Shown piece by piece: positions 10,276-22,023 of a stretch of DNA of 64,000 nt. The notes beneath the pieces were generated by a model, which was given only the letters and a program-made list of their open reading frames with translations, was not told the DNA's origin and did no database searches. A program made the position numbers and the translations under genes. The stretch lies in NCBI RefSeq assembly GCF_027596085.1, contig NW_026553451.1, positions 21,900-85,899 on the forward strand, written 5' to 3'. Within the stretch, counting starts at the first letter, position 1. Every line of letters begins with the position of its first letter. The DNA comes from Anoplopoma fimbria. Its lineage: Eukaryota; Chordata; Actinopteri; Perciformes; Anoplopomatidae.

Positions 10276-10370
10276 CGTCCCTGTCAGATTGACCGTCACT
10301 TCCCTGTCAGATTGACCGTCACTTCCCTGTCAGATTGACCGTCACTTCCCTGTCAGATTGACTGCGCCTT
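10276..10370. repeat. 23-bp tandem repeat, 4 copies
   Basis: TTCCCTGTCAGATTGACCGT-CAC is repeated about four times directly upstream of the second Ig-like copy; the last unit is diverged. Confidence 0.9.
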
Positions 10371-10821
10371 CCACGAAAAAAACACTGTTGCCTACCTTGT
10401 GTTTGTTCTGTCAGGGCATTATTACGCAACACAGTACAGACGAGCTCCTTCAGGCTGCTCCTGTGTGAATGTCTTCTGAACGTTAGATGTCCTGATGGGC
10501 AGGTGGGCATGTTAGCCCAAGGTGTGTTTTGAGACTAGAAAAGCGTCATACAAGTACAGTCAATTTACCATTTATGATCCAGAGAGAGAACAGCAAAATC
10601 ATACACAAGTTATTGTTTCAATAGCAACACTGGACATAATGACGTCTGGACCAGGTGGGCATTCCAGTTTATTCACTTAATTATTTAATGACAACATTCC
10701 TTCCTTCCCCTCGCTCCTCTCTTTGGCCTTCACATCACAGCAAACCTGAAATACATTTTTATGTGTGACGCTAATGCTTAAAAACATGCTCATCATTATG
10801 GCCGCTGGAAAACCTGTTAGT

Positions 10822-10832
10822 GTACACACACA

Positions 10833-10900
<68 letters not shown>

Positions 10901-10930
10901 TGTTACACACACAGTGACGTGTTTTGGGGG

Positions 10931-10956
<26 letters not shown>
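10822..10956. repeat. Two (CA)n microsatellites
   Basis: (CA)n at 10822-10896 and 10933-10956, separated by a unique spacer that includes TTGATGTTACA. The region 10371-10821 before them holds no recognisable gene. Confidence 0.95.
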
Positions 10957-10961
<5 letters not shown>

Positions 10962-11340
10962 TAACACATAACTCACTTTCAGTTTAGAATTCTTTCAACT
11001 CTCACTCTGTCATTGAACATATCTCAGTGTCTCAGTTTCTCATGAGTCATTTCTCACGCCACTGCAGCTTTTTGTCACATGCTATAGATTTGTTAAACTT
11101 TGTTTAAATCACATTAGAAACACAGATGACTCATCATAATTCGCTGTGTTGTCTCATGGTTCTGACACATGGAAGCTATTATTGACATCCGGAGCTCCAT
11201 TTGGTTTGATAGCAAATAATTTGAGGCAAAGTTGATTTAAAGGAGCATATTTTTTTTCTCATCGTTTATTCAGTGTTACATTTTGCTGCTTTACTCAACC
11301 ACTATGACAAAGGATCTTAACTTCCACAGTGAATGGCTGT

Positions 11341-11781
<441 letters not shown>

Positions 11782-11911
11782 ACAGAGAGAGAACATGACT
11801 AGACAACAAAGATTTAAAATATTTGAATCTAATTTATTGGCAAAGCAGGCTAGTAGTGCAAAATACATGTTTGGAATTCATGATTTAATAAAAAAGTATT
11901 AGTCCCCCCCC

Positions 11912-12276
11912 TTAATCATATGTGTTAGACATCGAAGACGGGGGGTTTAATGCTTTCATCTCCACATCTGAGTTTTCATGAGATGAGACATTACATTTGT
12001 GGGATATGAACCAATAAAGGCCACCAATACCAACAAGAAGTACACTTATAACCACAGCTATGGCGACTATGGTCCCCGTGCCCATCACGTTCTCTGCAGT
12101 GGTGTTCTGAGTTGGCTGCAGAAGAAAAGAGAGGAACATAAAAATAGAATTAATTAAAATGAATGGTGACACTGATTAATTTGCATGATAGCAGACATAA
12201 CAGTCCCATAATGCACGTGAGAATAGAGTTTGTCAGTGACAACGAGAAGGAGCGCAAAGACTAAAGAGCAGGTCAT
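11912..12276 (-). CDS. Small type I membrane protein or relic of an Ig-like receptor
   Basis: The last exon, complement(11912..12115), is convincing: acceptor TTTTCTTCTGCAG, an N-glycosylatable stalk (NTTAEN), a membrane segment (TIVAIAVVISVLLVGIGGLYW), and a polar tail ending SMSNTYD before TAA. This is the usual membrane/tail exon of a fish immune receptor. About 100 bp upstream an in-frame ATG (12276) starts MTCSLVFALLLVVT, a good signal peptide core. Splicing at a weak donor (CAC/GTGCAT at 12217) joins the two in phase 0 to a protein of about 87 residues with no Ig domain. Either a mini membrane protein exists, or the Ig exons were lost and only leader and anchor remain. The donor choice is uncertain. 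The upstream 33-bp repeats add further in-frame ATGs. Confidence 0.4.
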
Positions 12277-12452
12277 TGTCCAGACTAAAGAGACTAAAGA
12301 GCAGGTCATTGTCCAGACTAAAGAGACTAAAGAGCAGGTCATTGTCCAGACTAAAGAGACTAAAGAGCAGGTCATTGTCCAGACTAAAGAGACTAAAGAG
12401 CAGGTCATTGTCCAGACTAAAGAGACTAAAGAGCAGGTCATTGTCCAGCAGG
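12258..12452. repeat. 33-bp minisatellite, about 6 copies, over a signal-peptide start
   Basis: Unit GACTAAAGAGCAGGTCATTG plus TCCAGACTAAAGA. Because 33 is a multiple of 3, several frames stay open on both strands. On the minus strand each unit encodes an 11-residue block beginning MTCSLVS; the last unit runs into the hydrophobic signal-peptide core of the small membrane gene. Confidence 0.95.
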
Positions 12453-12652
12453 AGAGCAGACAGGGCACGAGAGGATCTGGAGTTACGCAGAGGCAGGGTG
12501 CACGCGAGCTGCGCTCCAGTCAGCCGACTTGAATGAAAGATGAGGGAGAAGCCGGCACGAGGCTTCATTTGTAGGAATCAAGATCCCAAAACTAGAATAG
12601 GCGTGATTTAAATCTGTAATGTGATCCTTACAAAGCACTTAATGTCCCAACC

Positions 12653-13513
12653 TCTATCTTTATTTTGTTCTATCTTTATTTTGTTCTATCTTTATTTTGT
12701 TGTATAGTATGTGTATTTATTGTCTGTGTAGTTGTATAGTATGTGTATTTATTGTCTGTGTAGTTGTATAGTATGTGTATTTATTGTCTGTGTAGTTGTA
12801 TAGTATGTGTATTTATTGTCTGTGTCTGTGTAGTTGTATAGTATGTGTATTTATTGTCTGTGTAGTTGTATAGTATGTGTATTTATTGTCTGTGTAGTTG
12901 TATAGTATGTGTATTTATTGTCTGTGTAGTTGTATAGTATGTGTATTTATTGTCTGTGTAGTTGTATAGTATGTGTATTTATTGTCTGTGTAGTTGTATA
13001 GTATGTGTATTTATTGTCTGTGTAGTTGTATAGTATGTGTATTTATTGTCTGTGTAGTTGTATAGTATGTGTATTTATTGTCTGTGTAGTTGTATAGTAT
13101 GTGTATTTATTGTCTGTGTAGTTGTATAGTATGTGTATGTATTGTCTGTGTAGTTGTATAGTATGTGTATTTATTGTCTGTGTAGTTGTATAGTATGTGT
13201 ATTTATTGTCTGTGTAGTTGTATAGTATGTGTATTTATTGTCTGTGTAGTTGTATAGTATGTGTATTTATTGTCTGTGTAGTTGTATAGTATGTGTATTT
13301 ATTGTCTGTGTAGTTGTATAGTATGTGTATTTATTGTCTGTGTAGTTGTATAGTATGTGTATTTATTGTCTGTGTAGTTGTATAGTATGTGTATTTATTG
13401 TCTGTGTAGTTGTATAGTATGTGTATTTATTGTCTGTGTAGTTGTATAGTATGTGTATTTATTGTCTGTGTAGTTGTATAGTATGTGTATTTATTGTCTG
13501 TGTCTGTGTAGTT
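12653..13513. repeat. 16-bp triplet repeat then 32-bp minisatellite, about 25 copies
   Basis: CTATCTTTATTTTGTT occurs about three times, followed by roughly 25 nearly identical 32-bp units (GTTGTATAGTATGTGTATTT followed by ATTGTCTGTGTA) across 12699-13513. Two units carry an extra TGTCTG insertion. A LINE-type 3' end (gaatttcccccatggggatc, aataaagga) follows at 13525-13570, so the array probably grew from LINE 3' sequence. Confidence 0.95.
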
Positions 13514-13617
13514 GAGCTGCTGCAACACTTGAATTTCCCCCATGGGGATCAATAAAGGAATATAATAATAATAACCTGCTCACTTACACACCGCCACAAC
13601 TAGAGCAGTTAAAGAGC

Positions 13618-13952
13618 CCCCTCTGGTGCCAAGATTACGCATGTATATTGCATTCATATCAGTTTGCTGCACTTATTGAATTCATATTTGTTTACTGCAC
13701 TTATCCTATTCGTAGTAGTTTGTAGCACTTATTATATTCGTATTAGTCTGTTGCAATTATTGTTTTTATAGTAATTTGCCTCTGCACTATACTTTTGCTC
13801 TGGTTTATGCTTTAAGATGCTTGTTTAAGAAAGGAGATGCACTTATGACTTCTGGTGACTAGTAGTTCTCTTGAATACCTATGTTGAATACACTTCCTGT
13901 AAGTCTCTTTGGATAAAAGCGTCTGCTAAATGACTGTAATGTCATGTAATGT
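13618..13952 (+). mobile_element. SINE-like repeat (family 2), 3' tail GTAATG
   Basis: Made of imperfect units (attcgta, tagtttg, cacttatt) and ending in TCGCTTTGGATAAAAGCGTC-type sequence plus a TGTAATG tail. Other copies are at 38055-38400 (minus) and 58785-59097 (plus). Confidence 0.7.
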
Positions 13953-13986
13953 AATGTTTATTTTGTCATCTTCCCGTTGGATGAAC

Positions 13987-14097
13987 CACTATGCCCCCCC
14001 TCCAACACCACTCCATAAATGGTTCATGACGTGATATGATGCGTCCTCATGAACGCGTCATATCACGTCATGAACCATTCATATCGAAAGCATAGTG
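13987..14097. mobile_element. MITE-like hairpin upstream of butyrophilin-like gene
   Basis: Inner arms 14018-14043 and 14054-14079 are inverted repeats of 26 bp with one G:T-type mismatch and a 10-bp loop. Outer CACTATGC (13987-13994) pairs with GCATAGTG (14090-14097). The whole 111-bp unit folds on itself, like a foldback MITE. It ends about 170 bp before the predicted start codon at 14268. Confidence 0.75.
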
Positions 14098-14145
14098 CCG
14101 AGCGTCAGTCTGACTCCGTGGATTCGAACCTTTAACTTCAGACAC

Positions 14146-14186
<41 letters not shown>

Positions 14187-14267
14187 TTTTTTTTATATAT
14201 TTTTTTTTAATCCACTAATAGATTTTGATTTTAGAAGTTTTGTTTGGGTATGTTGTTTGTTTCCGTC

Positions 14268-14488
14268 ATGCCTGGCCGTCTTGTCCTGGTGGTGACGGCC
14301 CTGCTCTGTGCAGGTATGAGCCTTAAAGGTGAGTCTCTTGTTTGTAAATGCGTTACTCTGCCTAGTTATTTAGAAATGAGTGTGTTAGTTACAGAAAGCT
14401 GTTGAAAGTCTCTCTGTCGTTTAGTGTAGCTGGATAACTGCGTCTTAACTGGGTTCTTCTATTGGGGAGAGAAAAGAAAAAGGGAAGT

Positions 14489-14531
<43 letters not shown>

Positions 14532-17500
14532 AGTCACACATTATAGATATCTCCATTAAACGAGCAGTTGATTAACACTACAACTTTTTTTTTGTTTTTC
14601 CAGTGTTGTGAGACTTTATGTTTAAATATGCAAATAAGGCCATATTTAATCTGTGCTAATTTGCATAAACCTTTGAAGATTGGATAAATCCATGTTCGAA
14701 AATCTTGTTTCGTTTTGTCAAAATATTGGAGTCAAACGTGTTTATCTCTTTGTATCACTCCATAAATCAGAAAACACACACACAACATTCATCATGTTTT
14801 TAGGTTTAAAATGTTGTATAAATAAGGCTATGAATCATATGTGAACAAACCATCACAAATAGATAGGAGAGGAACTGTACAGTGCTACTGAAGTGGAGAT
14901 TTCAGGCTTTTAAAGATTCGATTTACTTTGAAGATATGCCTTGGAAAGACAAACTACACAGTTCAAACGTATATATATATATACACACATGTACAAACAT
15001 AAATACATGCATACATATGTATTAGTTATCAGAAAAACTAATATCAGAAAAACTAATGACATTCCCCAAAAACATCAGATTTACTTATTTTTTACTGTTT
15101 TATTAGCATATGTTTGCATGCTAGCAACCGAAAATTTAGATGGTGAACCTTGTAATCATTATGCTGACTTTATATCAGCATGTTAACACTGTCACTGGAA
15201 GCATGTTGGTGTTAGCGTTTAGCTCGAAGTACCACCGAAGCACAAATACATTGACTCACACTTATCATTGAATTTTGCATCATAGTACTGTTTAACTTAT
15301 TGTTTAGGCTATTTATGATTAATGGTAAAGAGATCTTTTTTTTTATTGCTGTGCAGCTGTGGAAAGTAACTCAGCTCAATTTTGAGGTACTTACTGTACT
15401 TCAGTATTCCAAGTACGTTGCAAATACAAGGAATTTGTCTTGTTGATGGGTGTTTGACAGTAAGATTATTATTTTTTTGTTTTAATTGCTAGGAGAAGCA
15501 TCGACCGACATATCAGTGAAGATCCTCACCTTTGTTGGCCAAACGGCCATCCTTCCCTGCCAAATCAGCGTCGGTGATAACGAAGACGTCCCATCATTAG
15601 AGTGGTCCAAGGAAGGTCTGAAGCCGGACATCGCCTTCCTGTATCGGGGAGGCAGTGAGACCTTCGAGGAGAAGAATGAGGTCTTCCATTTCCGGACCAA
15701 CCTCTTCGAGAATGAACTGAAAAACGGAAACTTGTCGCTGAGGCTTTCTAACGTGCGGCTGTCTGATACAGGAACATACAAATGCAGGAGGATGATGTCG
15801 GGGCCCAAGCACGTCAGTACAGTAGAGCTCTCTGTGGGTATGTCTGAAAACTTTATTTATAAGAAAAACTATGCAAAAGTTTCTTGTCATCGTTATGGAG
15901 AAGGCTCCACCTTAGACTTAGGCACTGGCCTAAATGTTTCTAACACATAATTGGTCAGGTGTGGTAGGTGTGTTTGAATGGTATATAATTAAATGAATAG
16001 TTCCAGATTTTGGAAAATGCTCTCATTCGCTTTCTTTCCAATATTTAGACAAAGAAAAAGATGGGTACTACTCTAATGTCTAACTGTCAAATTTAAAAGC
16101 TGGAGCCAGGAGCCGGTTAGCATAGCTTAGCATAAAGTCTGCAGTGGGAAGCAGAAGGCCTTGTTCAGTGCAAAGCTGACGGAATCTGCCAATCAGCACC
16201 TCTAAAGCGCTTTAATTAACACATTGTTAGTTTAATCTGTGCAAAAAACAAGGATACACGTAATCTAGGATGATTTAGTGATGTGAAACAAAGGGATGCA
16301 CAATGAAATAAAGGAATATGATAAAGGAATATAATAAGAAATGCAGTTGTAGCCCAGCTGCAACACAAAAATACACTACAAACAAAATAAAAACAGTAGT
16401 GCATTCTTTTAGTGCATTTTTATTTTTTTAGTTTGCATTATTGGAATGTAAACGGCAGCAACAAAAACAATTCTCTGGGCAGATAATATGACCAACACCT
16501 TAACATTAAACATTTGACACTGTCCATTCATTTTGACTATGTTTGAGCACCACCACACTTCCTTTTCTGACGTTGCTGAATATATTCTGTCAAATACCAT
16601 TAGTGCTCCAGTAATAAACAATAAAATGACAAATTAACACAAAAAAATAAGAAAGAATTCTTGGGAGCTACCGATGACAGCATCGCCATAGCATAATGCA
16701 GAATTAACCATTTCAGAATCATATTTATGACGCTGGATTGAAATGATTGATGCATTTTAAAGGTTACTTAAAGGCACTTCAGAGTGGCTTAATCCATAAT
16801 AATGAATCAGAATATACTGATTTATATTATTTCCTATAAATAATCTATATCTGCATAGTAACTAAAGTTTTGAAATACATTTTGTGGGGTAAAACATGCA
16901 AAATTTGCCTCTGAGATTTAGTTTAGTACTAGTATAGTAGCATAAAATGGAAATACTTTTCAGAATTGTAGGTATTATACTAAGTTTCATTCCATCACTG
17001 TCTGTAGCTACTTATTTAACACACAGACGAGAGAGTGGTATCCATCTTCTCATCTGTCACTCTTCTCACAAGAAAGTGAATGAGCATATGTCAAACCTGT
17101 TTCACCAGATTTAAAGAGATGGATACGCACTCCGAGTAGCTCTTGTTAAAAGGATTGTTATTGCGTAATGTTTCGAGCACCAGGCTCTACCCTCAGAGTA
17201 TTTTTCAATATTTCTTTTCTTTCGTTTAGGTGCAGTTTCTGAGCCAAAACTCTTCGTGGTTCCAGGTGTTGGAGTGACTCTGCAATGTGAAGTGAGCTGC
17301 TGGTTCCCGCAGCCTGAGATTACATTTCTTGATGCTCAGGGAAACGTCATCAGCGCTGAAAACCCAAAGAGTTATCCAGATTCCAGTCGATGTGTCATCG
17401 TCACAAGGAGAGCCACTGTGCAGGCTGGCGACAGGTTCAATTTCAGTTTAATACATATGTTATATAATGCATCGATTTGGTTCATTTGCTTTATTTACCT

Positions 17501-19965
17501 CACGTTAACGTAATGAGGTAATTGAATGGAGCACCAATCAAACTTTAATAGAACACACATGATGTGGGAAACGAGATGGGAATATTGCCGTTATGTTCTT
17601 GTCATGTTGTTGTTAGAGGAAGTCTCCTCATGGCTCCACACACATTGGATATTTTTGTCTGCCGCCATTTTTCCAGCACAAAACTCTACATGTATTAAAA
17701 AGGAACTTAAATAAACTGATTTCTTTTCATTACAGGTTCACCTGCAGAGTTAACCAGTCTGAGATAAACCAGACGAGGGACACTGAGATTTACATACCAG
17801 GTACGCTGGAGCTTTAACACTCTACAAGTAACTAAAACCTAAATTTACATTCAGGTTTTAACCTTTCCTTGACTTTTTGTCAGCCACATATAGTTTGCCA
17901 AAAAATTGGGAAATAAATTCATATACTGTATTCTGTATATGGATAAAAAGCGTTTTTATCCTGTCATAATTGTTGGATGGTTGCTTTTGCGAATTCAATC
18001 TTTTTTTTTTCTCCAATTTTGGCCCAGTGTTTTCAGAAAGTAATGTCTTGTCAGGTAAGACAGAAAAATAATAAAAGTCTTAAAGGGTAACTTTTAATAT
18101 TTTTAGTGATTGAATGGGGACCACATTTTTTTAATTGGTCCTCTATTAAGAGAGAACACTGCAGACGTCAGGAATGTAATCACTCTGGGCAACTATTCAC
18201 GTCATTGTACACGTCCACTAAAAGTACTTGTTTATGCCGTTGAGTCAGTTGTTAGTAGAAGTGACAACATAATGGAAAGAACCTTGCAGAGAAATAAAAC
18301 ATGTTTCTCAACCTCTGTTTTGCAATTTTTGTCATATGACTTGTTGCCAGGAGACAATGGTGGAAACGTGAGTCAGAGTTGAATAGAGGAGTGCAGCTGT
18401 TGTCAGTTTGTTTTTTATTGGAGTACAGAAACTGTAGCTTAGTGTTGACTAAAAGGTTATCAGTGTCATGGCTAAAAAATGGTTGTCCGTATGGCCAAAG
18501 TGAGGCAACATCAGACGCGAACCTTCGTAGGGTTTTTCTTATTGATGTTTATGAGTGTCTGATTCCCCCATTTTGTTTTGTTAAAAATGCAATCCAGCCA
18601 CAGAATTTGGTTTTTCATTTTCCACGGATTTTATTGAGGAAAATTCATTGACTTGGACATTTAGTGTGCCTGTTGTTATAGTGCTTAACTCTTATTTGGG
18701 TAAAATTAGTGGCACTAACAACACATTATTTAGGTAGTCTGTTTGTAGAGTATTTCATATTTTTAAAATTAATATAGTTTACTTATGTCTCTGTAATTTG
18801 TATTATTATTTCAGATAACTGCATGAGATCCGACACTACAACCATCATCCTTGCTGTTGTCGTATTCATTCTAATCGCAATAATTGCATTTCTTTGCAAG
18901 TCATTGTATTGCAACTCTGGTGAGTCAGTAACACTTTTTTTGTTAAGAGGACAACAAATTCACCACCAACTTCTTCAGCCAAATACCTCAAATACACAGA
19001 TTAGTGTATAATATTTGTGATCATTGCATCTTTTATGATTATATTGATGCAGTTTATGTTTGTAGAAAAAGAGAGCAGTATATTTGTACCTAAGGCAGAA
19101 TTCAGATCAGGTCTCATATCAGTAAGAAAAAGGAGAAAAATGTTTCTCAAGCAGAGATAACACTCAGCTTTAGAACATTTTTTTTTTTGGTGCCATGAGA
19201 TAACGGATCAACTCCGCTTGGTGAATGAATCGTCAGATAGATCTAATCCAAACACTTGAACCACAAACCCGCAGTGTTACCGAATATGTTTTTTACACAG
19301 TAAGCATCAGGTTTAACAGAAAACAGCAGCACTGTAGATTAATACAGCATATCAGGAAACATTATTCAAGTATATTTCTATTCAGTTTGAGAATTTCTAG
19401 TAACAGTAGCAACTGAAATTTCAATAATAAAGTGCTAAAATAACTTTTTTTTTGTTCTCACACAGAAGGGGTAATTAAATTGCTTTCCAGGCTATCATGC
19501 CAAAGTTCAAAACGCAGCAATGCAGAAGGTCAAAATCCGAGTAACCAGGCTGTCCCCATCGAAAATGCCACCACTGAGCATCACAGAAAAGTCGATGAAC
19601 TGGAGAGGACCCTGGGTGACAAAGAGGAGATCATCCGCAGACTTAATGAAGAGCTTAATGACCTCAGATCTAAGCAGAGTCCTGTTGTTTGCCAGCCTAT
19701 TAACCGCCCTCAAGACCAGCTTCCCCAAGACGACAAACCAACAGCCTCAACCATCAGCAAGCGTCCAGAATCTGGCAACTTCTTCCAGAACAAAGATTCA
19801 AACCCTAAGGGAACGCATGTTGTCCGTTCAATGAGTGTGTCAGATTCTCGGCCTCGTTTAAACGGCGCCAAGTTCGAACGTAGATCCACCATCTCAGCCC
19901 CGTCAAGTAACCGCTTCAGTGTTCTGGCAAATTTAACGGAAGATGAGGTGCCGTTGATGCAATAG
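14268..19965 (+). CDS. Butyrophilin/B7-like receptor with coiled-coil tail
   Basis: Seven coding exons: 14268..14313, 15493..15837, 17230..17434, 17736..17800, 18028..18054, 18815..18919, 19466..19965; 430 aa, phases all consistent. Residues 1-15 are a signal peptide (MPGRLVLVVTALLCA). The V-set exon (115 codons) has the B-strand cysteine in ILPC and DTGTYKC, with a LYRGG...NLSLRLSNV core typical of butyrophilin/MOG. A C-type domain (LQCEVSCWFPQPEI to FTCRV) follows, but it is split by an intron at AGDR/F, which is unusual. A 27-bp stalk exon leads to a membrane segment (TIILAVVVFILIAIIAFLC). The 166-codon last exon has a heptad coiled coil (VDELERTL to LNEELNDL) and a Ser-rich tail ending EDEVPLMQ. 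There is no B30.2 domain. AATAAA lies at about 20042. Probably a T-cell or leukocyte co-signalling molecule; the exact orthologue is unknown. Confidence 0.8.
14486..14530 (+). repeat. (GT)n microsatellite in intron 1
   Basis: GT dinucleotide run in the first intron of the butyrophilin-like gene. An AT-rich run sits at 14147-14215 just before the leader exon. Confidence 0.95.
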
Positions 19966-20195
19966 AGAACAATTGATGATTGCTCTGGATTTTTTTAAGT
20001 TAAGTTACGTTTTTTTTTTAAGCTTTTGTATACTTTCTACAAATAAAGAGCAACCCAGTGAATGAGGCATGACACTGCATTAATCTATTTTGTGCGTTGG
20101 TAGGTTTGATCCACCAGTGTTCAGCTTAAAAAAAAAAAAGGATTTAAAAGCATCTGGTTTCCATTTCCTTTTATTTAAAGCTATTTTTAGATGTC

Positions 20196-20470
20196 CATCC
20201 ATCCATTCATTTTCCGTAACCTGCTTATCCAGTTAAGGGTCGCAGGGGTGCTGGAGCTGATCTCAGCTGTCAATGGGGCAGGCAACCATTCACACTCACA
20301 TCCACACCTACGGGCAATTTAGAGTCTTCAATGCACCTAAGCTGCATGTCTTTGGACTGTGGGAGGAAGCCGGAGAACCCGGAGAGAACCCACGCTGACA
20401 CGGGGAGAACATGCAAGAGGCCCCTCTTGCTGTGAGGCAACAGTGCTAACCACTACACCACCGTGCAGCC
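20196..20470 (-). mobile_element. tRNA-like SINE (family 1), minus orientation
   Basis: Reverse complement starts 'cggtggtgtagtggttagca' (A-box-like), continues through a conserved body (cagcgtgggttctctccggg, tccaaagacatgcagctta) and ends in GGATAAGCAGGTTACGGAAA plus ATGGATGGATGG. A plus-oriented copy is at 53658-54030; the B-box-like GGGTTCAATTCC is visible there. Confidence 0.75.
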
Positions 20471-21160
20471 TATTTTTAGATGTATGTTAATCAAATTATT
20501 TCTATCTCTTTCACCGCATTAAATTCAAAACTACTCTTTTGTCATTATATTAATTTATTCGGTTGTTCAAGTCTCACTGAATTTAGTAAAGTACTCACTT
20601 TAAATTACCATTAATGTCATGACAGTTTGTGGTTTATGGTAGTTTGATTTATTTTTTTGTATAACAATTTTTTGGTACTTCATTTCCTGTTTGCTTGTCT
20701 GCATGAGGCTTATGCAAGGTGTGAACTTGTGTGTAAGAATTGGCTCATGTGCATGTTGAAGTTTGTTGTGCTGAGTCATTTAGAAAGGCTTATTTGACGC
20801 ATATAGTTGAGGATCATCAGCAAACTAACACATTTCCGATTAATACAACAGCCGCTGCTGGTACACAATGGAATTCTAAGTTTCTAAAGTATTGTTTTGT
20901 AATTTTGTTTCTGCGAGTTTGAACATTTACAGCCCATAGCTGCACTTCCAATGATCACAGATGTTTTTTATCAGTCCAACCTGAATGTGAATTGTGTAAT
21001 AAAACACTTTACCCAAACAGTAATAACTCTGTCTCTTTATAATCTGCTGCAGTATAAAATATTCATCTTGAATTATAACTGTAGTCAGAATCTGCCTTCT
21101 TTATCTATTTATTTTTAAGGACACTCTGTGGCCTTAAGCCTCAGTTAAATAAAGTCTGCA
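20471..21160. other. Intergenic, no gene seen
   Basis: AT-rich sequence with no supported exon. Confidence 0.6.
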
Positions 21161-21161
21161 G

Positions 21162-21471
21162 AATGGGGCGGCTGTGGCATAGTGGAGAGCAAGGTAGTTC
21201 TCCAATCAGAGGGTCGGTGGTTTGATACCCGGCTTCGGCAGTCGATGTGTCCTTGGGCAAGACACTTAACCCCAAGTTGCTCCTGAAGGCTTGCCATCGG
21301 TGTGGACTGGATGATGTATGAATGTTAGTTAGAGTCTGATGGTGGCACCTTGCATGGTAGCCTGTCATCAGTGTGTGAACGGGTGAATGATATGTAATAT
21401 ACTACTGACTGTAAGTCGCTTTGGATAAAAGCGTCTGCTAAATGACTGTAATGTAATGTAATGTAATGTTT
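21162..21471 (+). mobile_element. tRNA-like SINE (family 3), full copy
   Basis: Starts 'ggggcggctgtggcatagtg', has a B-box-like GGTTTGATACCCG, a body with 'ccttgggcaagacacttaac', and ends in GCTTTGGATAAAAGCGTC plus a TGTAATG array. A second copy is at 56361-56660. Its 3' tail is shared with family 2. Confidence 0.8.
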
Positions 21472-22023
21472 AAGTTACATATCCCTTGATTTTTAATGAC
21501 ATTTAGATGATTTCTAGTGATTCTCAAAGTGGGTTCCATGCAAAGTTTTCACATTCATTTAATGAGGTATGTTGATATAAAAACGTACTTCTTTATTTTT
21601 ACAAAAGTTTAGGGTTTAACAAATAATATTTTAATTTATGAATCTATAATAGTTTCAAGATTGTGTTGTAATCTAACAAATCTAAAACTCTTAGAATCTG
21701 CAAATACATTTTATTCATACATCTAATATCTTTCTAATACATTTCTCTTGTGTTGTTCTGAACATAACTAAGACTGTAAAAGTGTCTGTTCTACTAGATA
21801 GTACATCTAAATAGTGTTTAGACTAGACCACAGCTGCAGTTTAAACCTCAGCTTTGGCTAACACAGCAATAGCATTTAAGATATGAAAAGGCGTTTTGTT
21901 CCACACCACACTCTCACTCCTCTGAACTTCTCTTGGTTTTTGGTAATTTCCTGTGAAGCCAGGATGTGGGCTGACTTTATATCTACCTGAGGTGAAGCAG
22001 ATGACTGACAACATCAAGACGCA
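21472..22023. promoter_or_regulatory. Upstream region of Fc-receptor-like gene 1
   Basis: No other gene is seen. A TATA-like GACTTTATATC lies at about 21972, some 50 bp before the start codon; the sister gene has ACATAAAGTC at about the same distance on the other strand, so this is probably the core promoter. Confidence 0.4.

Noticed and set aside
12230..12568. Plus-strand frames repeating KEQVIVQTKET and a second minus frame
   Set aside because: Open only because the 33-bp unit is divisible by three; no signal, domain or splice support in these frames.
12699..13513. Possible CRISPR-like regular repeat
   Set aside because: Units are contiguous without unique spacers; it is a minisatellite in a vertebrate genome.
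20740..20922. Small plus-strand frame in the spacer after the butyrophilin-like gene
   Set aside because: Within the length expected by chance in AT-rich DNA, no splice partners or recognisable motif.
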